This document shows positions 23,096 to 32,043 of a DNA stretch of 44,314 bases, piece after piece. This DNA comes from an uncultured Nitrosomonadaceae bacterium (GTDB taxonomy: Bacteria; Pseudomonadota; Gammaproteobacteria; Burkholderiales; Nitrosomonadaceae): assembly GCA_905612245.1 (NCBI GenBank), contig CAJQRL010000057.1, positions 1 to 44,314 on the forward strand, written 5' to 3'. The first letter of the stretch is position 1. Each line of letters begins with the position of its first letter. The notes beneath the pieces were generated by a model that did not search any database, was not told the DNA's origin, and saw only the letters and a program-made list of their open reading frames with translations. The position numbers were made by a program, and so were the translations under genes.

Positions 23096-23101
23096 ATCAC
23101 A

Positions 23102-23773
23102 TTGAAAATTATAGCGTTTGATACTTCCTCCAGTTATTGCTCGATAGCACTTTGGATAGATGGCGAAATTTTGAGTCGAAGTATTCTTGCAGAACAGCGG
23201 CACTCTGAACTACTTTTACCAGTATTACAGGAATTGCTGGCAGAGAGTGAACTGACATTGGTGCAATTGGATGGAATAGCTTTTGGTGCAGGTCCCGGGT
23301 CATTTACTGGGCTGCGTATTGCTTGCGGTGTTGCACAGGGGCTGGCTTTTGGTTCAGGTCTGCCTGTAATAGGTATTTCAACATTAGAAGCACTAGCTCA
23401 GCAAGCTGAAGCTAATAAAGTAATCACAGCCATTGATGCCCGCATGGGTGAAATTTATCATGCAGCATATATTAAATCAGCAGATAATTGGGAGAATGTA
23501 AGCGCTCCAATACTTTGCTTACCACGGTATGCGCCATTAATGACAGGAGATAATTGGGTTGGATGTGGTAGTGGTTTTGATAAATATTGTGATGAGTTAA
23601 AAAGTCATTACGGTAGCAGCATCAGTCATCTTGATCTCGGTTTCTTTCCTCACGCGCGTGAAATGGCTCAATTAGCTGCACAAGGTTTTAAACAAGGGCT
23701 TGGAGTTGACCCCGTGGAGATTGCACCAATTTATTTGCGCAATAAAATAGCCTTAAAGGAAAGTGAAAGATGA
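23102..23773 (+). CDS. tsaB: tRNA threonylcarbamoyladenosine biosynthesis protein TsaB
   Basis: TsaB is the non-catalytic partner of TsaD in making t6A37 on ANN-decoding tRNAs. It is a 223-residue ASKHA-fold protein starting KIIAFDTSSSYCSIALW, with the characteristic GIAFGAGPGSFTGLRIACGVAQGLA at about residues 58-82 and ITAIDARMGEIYHAAY near 118. The TTG at 23102 is the only start that keeps the conserved N-terminus; I see no Shine-Dalgarno sequence, and AT-rich heptamers lie just upstream. The stop overlaps rimI by four bases (ATGA), so translation is coupled. Confidence 0.94.
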   Translation: MKIIAFDTSSSYCSIALWIDGEILSRSILAEQRHSELLLPVLQELLAESELTLVQLDGIAFGAGPGSFTGLRIACGVAQGLAFGSGLPVIGISTLEALAQQAEANKVITAIDARMGEIYHAAYIKSADNWENVSAPILCLPRYAPLMTGDNWVGCGSGFDKYCDELKSHYGSSISHLDLGFFPHAREMAQLAAQGFKQGLGVDPVEIAPIYLRNKIALKESER

Positions 23774-24231
23774 GTGCCCAACTAGAGGAAATACCAATAA
23801 TCAGGCAAATGTTCGTTAAAGATTTAGATGCAGTTATTCTGATTGAGCAAGAGGTTTTTCTTTTTCCTTGGACGCGAGGTAATTTCGGAGACTCAATAAG
23901 TTCAGGATATCATTGCTATGTATTAGAGATGGAGAGCCATGTCTTTGGTTATGGTGTGATGACAATTGGGGCTGATGAAGCTCACATTCTTACGCTTAGT
24001 GTGGCATCAGAATGGCAAAGAGAAGGGTGGGGGGAGAAATTATTACACTACTTCATTTCTCTTTCTAAAGAGCATTATGCATGCTCTATATTCTTAGAGG
24101 TACGTAAATCAAATCTTGGTGCGGCAAAATTGTATGAGCAAATAGGCTTTAGACAAGTTGGAACACGAGCAGGATATTATCCTGCGATGGGCGGACGAGA
24201 AGATGCAATCGTTATGGAATTAATTCTATGA
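23770..24231 (+). CDS. rimI: Ribosomal protein bS18 alanine N-acetyltransferase RimI
   Basis: This is a GNAT-family N-acetyltransferase of 153 residues. The acetyl-CoA motif is LSVASEWQREGWGEKLLHYF at about residues 75-95, and ARxLYE-like FLEVRKSNLGAAKLYEQIGF with RAGYYPAMGGREDAIVMEL at the end is typical of RimI. It lies between tsaB and udg with 4-base ATGA overlaps on both sides; the tsaB-rimI pairing is widespread. Other Nt-acetylation targets are possible. Confidence 0.93.
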   Translation: MSAQLEEIPIIRQMFVKDLDAVILIEQEVFLFPWTRGNFGDSISSGYHCYVLEMESHVFGYGVMTIGADEAHILTLSVASEWQREGWGEKLLHYFISLSKEHYACSIFLEVRKSNLGAAKLYEQIGFRQVGTRAGYYPAMGGREDAIVMELIL

Positions 24232-24935
24232 GTGTCAGGAGCCAAGAAATTCTTAAAGAGCTTCGACTAAGGCCATTGTGGCGACATAGAGTGGAGGAAC
24301 CAAATAGTATAGCAAAGACCCCCAACTCATCTGTTACAAAAAAAGAGGATAGAAATTTTCATATTTCGCATTTAGATTGGGCTCAACTTAAAGAAAATGT
24401 AGCTAGTTGTACTAGCTGCTCATTGTGTCAGAACCGCGTTAAAGCAGTGTTTGGTATCAGCGATAAGAACGCTGATTGGTTATTTGTAGGTGATGTGCCA
24501 AGTGTAGAAGAAGATATTCAGGGCGAGCCTTTCATTGGCCCGTCGGGAAAATTGTTAGATAACATGCTAGAAGCAGTCAGTCTTAAACGAGATAACAATA
24601 TTTATATAGCAAATATTGTTAAATGTAGGCCCCCTGGCAATAGAAATCTTGATCATAGTGAAGCGCTACAATGTGAGCCCTTTCTCATAAGGCAAATTGA
24701 GCTGATTAAGCCAAAATTAATTATAGCTTTGGGGGAGATTGCAGCACAGAATCTTCTTGGCACGAATTCTGCTATTGACAGTTTGCGAGGTAGATTACAC
24801 GAGTATTCTGGTGTCCCTTTAATTGTTACTTATCATCCGGCCTATCTGTTACGGATACAATCTGACAAGGAAAAGGTGTGGCAGGATTTATGCTTTGCTA
24901 GAAATATAATGCAAAAAGAATTGAAGGATTCTTAA
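24228..24935 (+). CDS. Uracil-DNA glycosylase, family 4 (Fe-S type)
   Basis: This enzyme removes uracil from DNA, starting base excision repair. It has 235 residues, with about 60 residues of variable N-terminus before the fold. The four cluster cysteines can be placed: CTSC near residue 61, KCRPP near 137, and ALQCEPF about 16 residues later. The uracil-recognition region GEPFIGPSGKLLDNML and the C-terminal HPAYLLR motif are present. Motif 1 reads VGDVPSVEED instead of the usual GEAPG/GEGPG, so the catalytic loop is altered. It is coupled to rimI by ATGA; its stop overlaps that of lplT on the opposite strand. Confidence 0.9.
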   Translation: MSVRSQEILKELRLRPLWRHRVEEPNSIAKTPNSSVTKKEDRNFHISHLDWAQLKENVASCTSCSLCQNRVKAVFGISDKNADWLFVGDVPSVEEDIQGEPFIGPSGKLLDNMLEAVSLKRDNNIYIANIVKCRPPGNRNLDHSEALQCEPFLIRQIELIKPKLIIALGEIAAQNLLGTNSAIDSLRGRLHEYSGVPLIVTYHPAYLLRIQSDKEKVWQDLCFARNIMQKELKDS

Positions 24936-26206
24936 AGCTTTTTGTGCTCCCCAATTAGATGTAGAGAGTCTTCTTTACTTTGGTTTAACATGTGCCAACG
25001 ACGTATCAGAGTCATGGTTATAGCCACAAATGATCCGAACATAATAATTACCGAATAAATATGGACATCAAAACTAATCAATAAAGCATACATCGTCAAC
25101 ATGACGAGAATACTCAAGTTCTCATTAAAATTTTGTACTGCAATAGAATTGCCTGCTCCCATCAGAATATGGCCACGATGTTGTAGCAGTGCATTCATCG
25201 GAACTACAAAGAATCCAGCTAGGCCGCCAATCAGTATAAGTAGAATGATTGCGATCCATAATTGATGGGCTATTGTCATGGCCATTACGACTACACCCAT
25301 AGCTATACCAAGTGGTATTACCTTGACTGATTGTCTCAGAGATACGAACCGTGCAGCCATTACTGCACCAACAGCAATACCTACGGCGACGATTCCTTGT
25401 AATTGCGCCGCTTTATTTAAAGGATAGTCGAGGGCTGTTTCGGCCCATTTCAATACGATAAATTGTAGAGTTGCACCTGCACCCCAGAATAACGTTGTGA
25501 CTGCAAGTGAGATTTGCCCTAGCTTATCAGTCCAGAGCAATTTAAAACAATGTCTAAATTCTTGCACTAGGAAAATTGGGTTTTTGTTAAGAATGCGATG
25601 AACAACACCAGTGCTAGGTATATATAGGTTGAAGATAGCGGCTATACAATAGAACGCTGCAATAAAGATAATAGAGGCCTCTGGAATAGTGTCTACACCA
25701 GTATTTATATAAGGGAAATCAAGCTCTAAAAGTACCGCTGCAACTGTTGGTGTAATTAATACGCCACCTAAAACTGTTCCAAGGATAATGGACAATACAG
25801 TTAGGCCCTCAATCCAGCCATTTGCAATCACTAATTTTTCTGGAGGTAGTAACTCAGTAAGAATCCCATATTTTGCCGGAGAGTATGCGGCAGCACCTAG
25901 TCCCACAACAGCATATGCTGCAAGAGCAAAATACTGATGAGATGCCAAAAAAAGTAAACCACAACCAGTAATCTTGATGGTATTACTTATAAACATGACT
26001 CTTCCCTTGGCCATAGAGTCAGCAAATGCCCCTACAAATGGAGCAAGAATTACATAGAACAATACAAAGACAAATTTCAGCATAGGGGTGAGATATGCTG
26101 GGGCATGAAGATCTATCAGTAGCGCAATAGCAATAACCAACAATGCATTGTCAGCCAGCGACGAGAAAAATTGTGCCGCCATGATAGTATAAAACCCACG
26201 CTTCAA
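24932..26206 (-). CDS. lplT: Lysophospholipid transporter LplT
   Basis: This is a 424-residue MFS-type inner-membrane protein with about 12 hydrophobic segments. The N-terminal FYTIMAAQFFSSLADNALLVIA and the loop GAFADSMAKGRVMFISNTIK are typical of LplT, which flips lysophospholipids inward for reacylation. In E. coli it is next to the acyltransferase aas; no acyltransferase is fused or adjacent here. The 3' end overlaps the udg stop codon by three bases, tail to tail. It is divergent from alr with a 256-base gap. Substrate assignment rests on family resemblance. Confidence 0.92.
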   Translation of the reverse strand: MKRGFYTIMAAQFFSSLADNALLVIAIALLIDLHAPAYLTPMLKFVFVLFYVILAPFVGAFADSMAKGRVMFISNTIKITGCGLLFLASHQYFALAAYAVVGLGAAAYSPAKYGILTELLPPEKLVIANGWIEGLTVLSIILGTVLGGVLITPTVAAVLLELDFPYINTGVDTIPEASIIFIAAFYCIAAIFNLYIPSTGVVHRILNKNPIFLVQEFRHCFKLLWTDKLGQISLAVTTLFWGAGATLQFIVLKWAETALDYPLNKAAQLQGIVAVGIAVGAVMAARFVSLRQSVKVIPLGIAMGVVVMAMTIAHQLWIAIILLILIGGLAGFFVVPMNALLQHRGHILMGAGNSIAVQNFNENLSILVMLTMYALLISFDVHIYSVIIMFGSFVAITMTLIRRWHMLNQSKEDSLHLIGEHKKL

Positions 26207-26462
26207 ATTATTCTCTCCAAATTGCCATTAGGTATGCATTGAAAAATTCACAGTTACTGACATCTTTTTAGGCTGCAATTTTATAACACGAAATAGCTTT
26301 CTGGGCCAATTCAATCGTTATAAGCTGCTGTCTACCTGTAAGGTTTTTGGTAAAAACTACCCTTGATACAAGATTTATGATTGAATGCTGTGTAAGGCCT
26401 GCAGTATGTATTTTACTTCTATGTTTACTAGATAAGCGATAAATTTTCTAAATATTAAAAAA
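26207..26462. other. Divergent intergenic region lplT/alr
   Basis: These 256 bases must contain promoters for both lplT (minus) and alr (plus). I see no convincing -35/-10 pair, operator or small gene. Confidence 0.5.
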
Positions 26463-27536
26463 ATGTCTCGTCCTATTCACGCTTTGATCGATCTTTCTGC
26501 GCTTGAACACAATCTTTCTGTTGTTCGTCGCCATGCTTCACGCTCAAGAGTAATGGCAGTGATAAAAGCAGATGCATACGGACATGGATTATTACGTGCA
26601 GCTGAGGCTTTTAAGAGCGCAGATGGCTTTGCAATTCTGGAATTAGAAGCCGCAATAAGTTTACGAGAAGCTGGCTATGAGCATACTATATTATTAATTG
26701 AAGGTTTCTTCTCTAGGTCGGAGTTGGAGTTGTTTGAGCGCTATCATCTTAGTACTGTAATACATAACAGTGAGCAGTTGGAGATGCTATCTGCTTACAA
26801 GCGACCTAGAGGGTTAGATGTCTTTCTGAAATTAAATACTGGCATGAACCGCTTAGGGTTTTCTCCAGAACAGTTCCCTGGGGCTTTGGAAATACTAAAG
26901 TCTAATCCTGTTGTTGGTCAAATTACATTGATGACACATTTTGCTTGCGCTGATGCCTACAAGGATAGAAGCGGGGTTGCAGAGCAACTGAAATGTTTTA
27001 ACTCCATTACTTCAAATTTGAATTTCCCTTGTTCATTAGCTAATTCTGCGGCAACATTATCTTACCCTGAGACTCATGCTGATTGGGTTCGTCCTGGAAT
27101 AATGTTATATGGTTCATCACCATTTTCCGATATATCTGCAAGTGAATTAGATTTACGTTCTGCCATGACATTAACTAGTAAAGTCATAGCGGTACAGTAT
27201 CTTCATACTGGAGATAAGGTTGGATATGGGCAAACTTATCGTGTAAATCGCCCCATGTGCGTGGGCATCGTTGCTGGCGGATACGCAGATGGGTACCCGC
27301 GGCACGCACCTACTGGCACACCAATTTTAGTTAATGGAATTCGCACTCGTATTATCGGTCGAGTATCTATGGATATGTTGCATGTAGATTTGAGCGAGAT
27401 CGAAAATGGGGGTGTTGGAAGCCCGGTTATATTTTGGGGAAAAGGAATGCCTGTAGATGAGGTTGCAGAGTCAGCTGGCACAATCAGCTATGAGTTATTA
27501 TGTTCACTAGCGCAGAGAATAAAGATAGAAACGTAA
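26463..27536 (+). CDS. alr: Alanine racemase
   Basis: This PLP enzyme makes D-alanine for peptidoglycan. It has 357 residues. The PLP lysine is in AVIKADAYGHG at residues 31-41, the catalytic tyrosine region of the C-terminal domain is VGYGQTYR, and RVSMDMLHVDLS follows. The length and N-terminal TIM-barrel layout match Alr/DadX. The ATG at 26463 gives the standard start SRPIHALIDLSALEHNL but has no ribosome binding site, only an A-rich leader. It is convergent with ppiC across a hairpin. Confidence 0.96.
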   Translation: MSRPIHALIDLSALEHNLSVVRRHASRSRVMAVIKADAYGHGLLRAAEAFKSADGFAILELEAAISLREAGYEHTILLIEGFFSRSELELFERYHLSTVIHNSEQLEMLSAYKRPRGLDVFLKLNTGMNRLGFSPEQFPGALEILKSNPVVGQITLMTHFACADAYKDRSGVAEQLKCFNSITSNLNFPCSLANSAATLSYPETHADWVRPGIMLYGSSPFSDISASELDLRSAMTLTSKVIAVQYLHTGDKVGYGQTYRVNRPMCVGIVAGGYADGYPRHAPTGTPILVNGIRTRIIGRVSMDMLHVDLSEIENGGVGSPVIFWGKGMPVDEVAESAGTISYELLCSLAQRIKIET

Positions 27537-27547
27537 ACGTCATAAAT

Positions 27548-27588
27548 TCTCAAAGAAAGGTTAGCCAGAAACCAACTTTTCTTTGAGA
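27548..27588. terminator. Hairpin between convergent alr and ppiC genes
   Basis: TCTCAAAGAAA (27548-27558) and TTTCTTTGAGA (27578-27588) form an 11-bp perfect stem, extended by GGTT/AACC. There is no long T-run on either side, so it would be a weak bidirectional terminator or a 3'-end stabiliser. Confidence 0.5.
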
Positions 27589-27604
27589 GTATAAAATATT
27601 ATGA

Positions 27605-28396
27605 CTATTCAATCTTAGCTTTGCCTTTTAATTCTTCTAGGTAAGCCTGAAATTTTTGTTGTAGTATGCGCTGCTGAACTTTCTGTTTGACTTCTTTAAA
27701 AGGTGGTATTTTTAGGGGGCGCATGCCATCTAGTCTGATTACATGCCAACCATAAGAAGATTTTACAGGGGTTTGTGTTATTTCACCGCTTTTCAATTTA
27801 ACCAGAGCTTCTGCAAAAGGCTGAGCATAGCTTCTGGCAGAGGACCAGCCTAGCTCGCCACCCTTGTTCTTAGATCCGTCATCTGTAGATTTGTCCTTGG
27901 CAATTTCTTCAAATTTACCGCCTTTTTTGATCTTTGCAATAATATCTTTTGCTTCGGCTTCAGTACTGATCAGAATGTGGCTTGGATTATATTCCTGGTC
28001 ACCCATAGATGCCGCACTTACTGCTTGATATTCTTCACGAAGCTCTTTCTCACTAGGGTCATTTTTTTTGATAAAATCAGCTTGAAGCGCTCTGATCAAG
28101 ACAGACTGGCGAGTAATCATAATCTGTGTTGAGATATCAGGGTCTTTATCTAGTTTTTTCCTTAGAGCTTCTTGAGAAAGTACTTCCTGTTTTATAAGGT
28201 CTTCTCGTATAGCCTTTCTTGTTTCAGGAGTATCTTTCTGTCCTTGAGAAGTAAGATTCTTCATTACTAATTCTAGGCGTGAATTTGGAATGGTTTTTCC
28301 ATTTACCTTAGCCACGGGTGCCGCATGAGTCGTGGTAACAACTGCAAGGACCGGCAGAAAAACCGCTGTTAATTTCAAAAATTTAATCAGTTGCAT
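27605..28396 (-). CDS. Periplasmic peptidyl-prolyl cis-trans isomerase, parvulin type
   Basis: This is a 263-residue PpiC/SurA-like foldase. The signal peptide is residues 1-25 (basic start, LTAVFLPVLAVVTTTHA, cleavage before APVAKVNG). A helical chaperone-like region follows, then the parvulin domain at about 130-225 with YNPSHILIST, GGELGWSSARSYAQPFAEAL and SSYGWHVIRLD. It acts on proline bonds in exported proteins. AAGGAAG is 4 bases before the ATG. It ends the cluster yciB-yciI-bolA-ppiC, an arrangement also known from other betaproteobacteria. Confidence 0.93.
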   Translation of the reverse strand: MQLIKFLKLTAVFLPVLAVVTTTHAAPVAKVNGKTIPNSRLELVMKNLTSQGQKDTPETRKAIREDLIKQEVLSQEALRKKLDKDPDISTQIMITRQSVLIRALQADFIKKNDPSEKELREEYQAVSAASMGDQEYNPSHILISTEAEAKDIIAKIKKGGKFEEIAKDKSTDDGSKNKGGELGWSSARSYAQPFAEALVKLKSGEITQTPVKSSYGWHVIRLDGMRPLKIPPFKEVKQKVQQRILQQKFQAYLEELKGKAKIE

Positions 28397-28427
28397 AGGG
28401 CTTCCTTTTTAGTAGATTAAATCAAAA

Positions 28428-28691
28428 CTAAATTTCTTCGGGAGTATACGCCTTTATACTTAGTGCGTGAATATCTCTACCTACCATTTCTCCTAGAGCA
28501 TCATATATTATTCTATGTCGCTCTATAGTCGATTTTTTGTAGAAATTACCTGAAACAATGGTAAGAAGAAAATGGCCACCACCATTTTTTGCACCTTCGT
28601 GACCTATATGTTTCCTACTTTCATCAATTATTTCGATCTTCTCCGGACTAAGGAAAGTAAGTTTCTGTTTAATAGTTCTTATTATACTCAT
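28428..28691 (-). CDS. bolA: BolA-family protein
   Basis: This 87-residue protein belongs to the BolA/IbaG fold: [30 protein letters not shown], then the conserved helix and [29 protein letters not shown]. The histidine of RHR is the usual candidate for binding an Fe-S cluster with a monothiol glutaredoxin. BolA proteins act in iron-sulfur homeostasis and stress morphology. Its start overlaps yciI by four bases. The gene symbol is given at family level. Confidence 0.92.
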   Translation of the reverse strand: MSIIRTIKQKLTFLSPEKIEIIDESRKHIGHEGAKNGGGHFLLTIVSGNFYKKSTIERHRIIYDALGEMVGRDIHALSIKAYTPEEI

Positions 28692-28993
28692 TCTGGCAAG
28701 ACTTTCTTAAATGGCTTGACTGTAACCTTTGCATATACTCCAGAGATTACGTATGGATCAGCCTCGGCCCAAGCCTGAGCTGCTTCTAATGAAATAAACT
28801 CTGCTACGATCAGGCTACCAGTAAAGCCAGCTGGACCAGGATCTGAGCTATCAATTGCAGGATAAGGTCCGGCTAGTAGTAGGCGTCCTTCATTTTGTAA
28901 TATCTTAATACGTTCTAGGTGAGAAGGTCTAGATACTATACGTTTTTCTAGACTATTCGGAGCATCTTCACCATTTATCACGTAAAGCATCAC
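28688..28993 (-). CDS. yciI: YciI-family protein
   Basis: This is a small dimeric ferredoxin-like protein of about 100 residues. The conserved His-Asp pair is represented by [22 protein letters not shown] and the tail by [25 protein letters not shown]. The molecular function of YciI is not well known. Two starts compete: GTG at 28993, overlapping the yciB stop by four bases and 9 bases after GAGGA, and ATG at 28990, which overlaps it by one. Both give essentially the same protein. Confidence 0.9.
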   Translation of the reverse strand: MMLYVINGEDAPNSLEKRIVSRPSHLERIKILQNEGRLLLAGPYPAIDSSDPGPAGFTGSLIVAEFISLEAAQAWAEADPYVISGVYAKVTVKPFKKVLPE

Positions 28994-29535
28994 GTGTTAT
29001 TGTCCTCACCTTCAGTTATATACTTTCCTAGTATAAGCCCTTGTAACACTACAAACACTAGCATTAGTCCCGTTGATCCAAATAGCTTGAAATTTACCCA
29101 AATATCAGTTGGATAGTTAGAAGCCACATAAAGATTAATCACACCCATTAACGCAAAGAATATTGCCCAACTAAAATTCAGATTGCCCCATATTTTTTCT
29201 GGTAATGATATTTTAGTTCCTAACATAGCACGGATCAGATTTTTCTTAAATACAGTATGTGATATGAGTAGTGCGCTGGTGAATATCCAATATAATACGG
29301 TCGGTTTCCATTTAATAAAAGTTTCGTCCTTTAATATTAGTGTTGCACTACCAAAAATAACAATAATAACTAGGCTTATCCATTGCATTTTCTCTATCTT
29401 GTGATGACGAAACCAATTCCATATTATTTGTATAAAAGTTGCAGCAATAGCTACAGCAGTTGCTGCATAAATTCCATATAGTTTAAATGCGATAAAAAAT
29501 AGTATGACCGGAAAAAGGTCAAAAAGAAATTTCAT
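28990..29535 (-). CDS. yciB: Inner-membrane septation protein YciB/IspZ
   Basis: This 181-residue protein has about five hydrophobic segments. The start [26 protein letters not shown] is the signature of intracellular septation protein A, and [15 protein letters not shown] and [23 protein letters not shown] follow. It is linked to septation and envelope integrity in E. coli; the molecular role is not settled. It is the first gene of the yciB-yciI-bolA-ppiC transcript. Confidence 0.94.
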   Translation of the reverse strand: MKFLFDLFPVILFFIAFKLYGIYAATAVAIAATFIQIIWNWFRHHKIEKMQWISLVIIVIFGSATLILKDETFIKWKPTVLYWIFTSALLISHTVFKKNLIRAMLGTKISLPEKIWGNLNFSWAIFFALMGVINLYVASNYPTDIWVNFKLFGSTGLMLVFVVLQGLILGKYITEGEDNNT

Positions 29536-29844
29536 AACTCTAGACTCGTAAAGTTTGCTAATAAGTAGAACAACCAGATTATGGTGGTTACGCTTGGAAA
29601 AATCTATAGAATTTCCAGCGAAATGTGGCTCTAGATGAATTCATGAAACTGCAGTGATATGACCTCACTAAGGCTATCAGTATAATAAACAATCTCTTAC
29701 TCTAATGAAAGAGGATAAATTTATTCGATACGAAAATTTTTTGTAGCGAATTTAAATTTATGGCTTTTAAAGAATAGCTGTTTTTGTTTTAAATTCGCAG
29801 GAAATTATTTGGAATAGGGCCTTCTTTTGTAAGGCCATATGTCA
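29536..29844. other. Intergenic region with two inverted repeats, no gene
   Basis: No supported coding sequence lies in these 309 bases. Two structures stand out: GCGAATTTAAA (29746-29756) with TTTAAATTCGC (29788-29798), 11 bp around a 31-base spacer; and GGCCTT...AAGGCC (29818-29836), a 6-bp hairpin just past the end of the DUF2863-like gene, which could be its weak terminator. The yciB promoter must also lie here. Confidence 0.6.
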
Positions 29845-31056
29845 TTAGTGTAATTGTATTTGTATCTTATCCCCTTTTTCAGGAAATTCAGCATGTACAA
29901 TTTCACCCTCCGGGTTTGGGAATAAAGGTGCTCCACACTCTTCACAAGACTCTAAAGGGAAACGATTGTCTAGTTGTATAATGCGAGTTACGCCACACTC
30001 CTGAAGTGTGGTTTCTATCTGTGTAATTGTGTCACTGGTTTCATCTTCTTCTCCAACTAATGGCCAGACAATACCGTACAAGACCTCGTCGCTATCTATG
30101 TAGGTAAAGCTTACACGGTATTCCTCTAATGAGTGACCATGGAATGGTGCTATGACTGCGCGAAGGTCGGTTACTGGAATATTTAGGCTGGACTGTAAAA
30201 AATTAACCATTGCATGCATAGAATAGGGGCGGGCTAGTCGGTCTGCCATCCGCCATGCAGAAAAAAACCCATCGGGCAATACTGAATCTAAAGCGCAACC
30301 CTGAAACAATGAGCGTAATACCTTGTTGCACTCTATTTTCCACCTAAGAAATATTCCTTGTTTTGAATATTCAGCATCAGTTTCTCCATTATTCATTTGA
30401 CTCGTAATATCGGTTTCCTGCCAGCGAAACATAGGTTCTCCTTGTCGGACTGCTATTGCTCCCAGAATATAACGTGTATCTGATAGAAAATTCTCGGTCT
30501 CAGAGAACTGTTGTGGGTTCATATGTAAATTCCCCCCACTTAGAGCGGCAGTACATAATTTTTTAGCTAGTTCATGTGTAAGCTGATATCCGCGTGGCAA
30601 TTGATCTGGGCTAAAGAGGTAGTCGGCCAGTGAGAGCTCAGTATTTTCAAACAGCAGCAGTGTCTGGAACTGGGCTCGAAAAGTATTTAAGGTTGGTTCT
30701 GGTATCGGGCCTGAAGGAATTGAGAAACGGGACGATGCTAGTACTGGTGCAGCAAACATTAGGACATCATAGGTACAGCCTTCGTATGATAATGTACTAC
30801 ACTCAATTGCAGTTTCAATAGCATAGATAAACTCTCCATAACCGGCTGAATCAGTAGCATATAGTAGTTTTAACGCCTCCTCTAAATTTTGATCACTACT
30901 CGTGCGTAACTGTGCTTCTATTTTAATTCCAAGCTGTTTCTCCCAAAAAACATCCTCTTTATAGCTACCAGAGGCAGCAAGATTTGCAGCTAAACGAGCA
31001 AGCTCCTGTGCAGCGCATGGAGATTTAGTGCGGCGGGGGGAAAGAGATTTTTTCAT
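29845..31056 (-). CDS. DUF2863-like protein of unknown function
   Basis: I recognise this only as resembling the betaproteobacterial DUF2863 family. It has 403 residues, is soluble, with no signal peptide and no membrane segment. The C-terminal part holds a CEECGAPLFPNPEGE motif, a possible zinc-knuckle-like CxxC, preceded by a stretch resembling a small alpha/beta domain (VSFTYIDSDEVLYGIVWPL). The N-terminus is basic (KKSLSPRRTKSP). The track starts at a TTG (31068); the in-frame ATG at 31056 is preferred, though neither has a ribosome binding site. It is flanked by unrelated genes on the same strand, so context gives no function. Confidence 0.75.
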   Translation of the reverse strand: MKKSLSPRRTKSPCAAQELARLAANLAASGSYKEDVFWEKQLGIKIEAQLRTSSDQNLEEALKLLYATDSAGYGEFIYAIETAIECSTLSYEGCTYDVLMFAAPVLASSRFSIPSGPIPEPTLNTFRAQFQTLLLFENTELSLADYLFSPDQLPRGYQLTHELAKKLCTAALSGGNLHMNPQQFSETENFLSDTRYILGAIAVRQGEPMFRWQETDITSQMNNGETDAEYSKQGIFLRWKIECNKVLRSLFQGCALDSVLPDGFFSAWRMADRLARPYSMHAMVNFLQSSLNIPVTDLRAVIAPFHGHSLEEYRVSFTYIDSDEVLYGIVWPLVGEEDETSDTITQIETTLQECGVTRIIQLDNRFPLESCEECGAPLFPNPEGEIVHAEFPEKGDKIQIQLH

Positions 31057-31145
31057 GATAAAAATCAAATAATAATCATGGGATTATTTTATCTTAATTT
31101 TAACAATTGGTATGGATCTGGCTGTTATTTAAGACGTATAATTTT

Positions 31146-31886
31146 TTACAAATTTATACTGCGCCCGCCATCCACTGCTAATATCTGTCCTGTAATATAA
31201 GGGGCGTCTGAAATTAAGAAAAATACTGCTTTAGCTATGTCATTTGGGTCACCTGATCGCTTAAGGAGAGTCTTGCTGATGATATGTTGGCGCGATATTT
31301 CATCTGACCATTCCCCATTTTCTGGCCAGAGAATGGGGCCTGGAGAAATGCCGTTTACTCTGACTTCAGGAGCTAGTTCTAGCGCTAGAGACTTGGTTAA
31401 TGTAGCTAACCCGCCTTTAGCAGAGCTGTAAACCGTATATTTTTTTAGGGGCCATTCAGAATGAATATCAATTATGTTAATAATACAGCCATGTTGTTTT
31501 TTTAGATGTGGCGCTGCTGCTTGAGATAAAAAGAGGGGTGCTTTTAAATTACATCCAATAAGATCATCCCATGATTTTTCTGTTATCTTCCCAATAGGCG
31601 AGGCGTAGAAATTGGAAGCATTATTAATAAGGGAGTCAATTCTGCCAAAATGTTTTAATGTTTCATTAACTAGCATTGGTAGCTGGGCTGAATCAAGTAA
31701 ATCAGCTTGAATTAGCGCAACTGATCCGGGACGTATTTGGTTAAGTTTAGTTTGAAGCGCCTGAGCTTCCTTCTCAGAGGATCGGTAATGTATCATCAGG
31801 CTCATACCCTCAGAGTGTAGTTTTCGACAGATAGCTTCACCTATGCGTCTTGTGCCTCCAGTGATTAGTATAATTTTATCTTGCAT
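31146..31886 (-). CDS. Pteridine reductase-like short-chain dehydrogenase
   Basis: This is a 246-residue SDR. The nucleotide motif is TGGTRRIGEAICR, with the arginines favouring NADPH. The NNAS motif is INNASNFYASPIG and the catalytic YxxxK is YSSAKGGL. The segment VNGISPGPILWPENGEW is typical of PTR1/FolM-type pteridine reductases, which reduce dihydrobiopterin or dihydrofolate-like pterins. It is divergent from the MidA-family gene, a neighbour it also has in other betaproteobacteria. Substrate is inference from family. Confidence 0.85.
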   Translation of the reverse strand: MQDKIILITGGTRRIGEAICRKLHSEGMSLMIHYRSSEKEAQALQTKLNQIRPGSVALIQADLLDSAQLPMLVNETLKHFGRIDSLINNASNFYASPIGKITEKSWDDLIGCNLKAPLFLSQAAAPHLKKQHGCIINIIDIHSEWPLKKYTVYSSAKGGLATLTKSLALELAPEVRVNGISPGPILWPENGEWSDEISRQHIISKTLLKRSGDPNDIAKAVFFLISDAPYITGQILAVDGGRSINL

Positions 31887-32043
31887 CGTAGTCCCCTATC
31901 GGGTATTTCTGATGATCGGTATCAACAACCAGAAGTTTTATGTATTAACAAGTTACCTTGTGGCTCCACATTATTTAGCAATCAATCTCTTATTTAGGGT
32001 TCCTAAGGTTTAGATAATTTACCATAAAGACACATTTACACCG

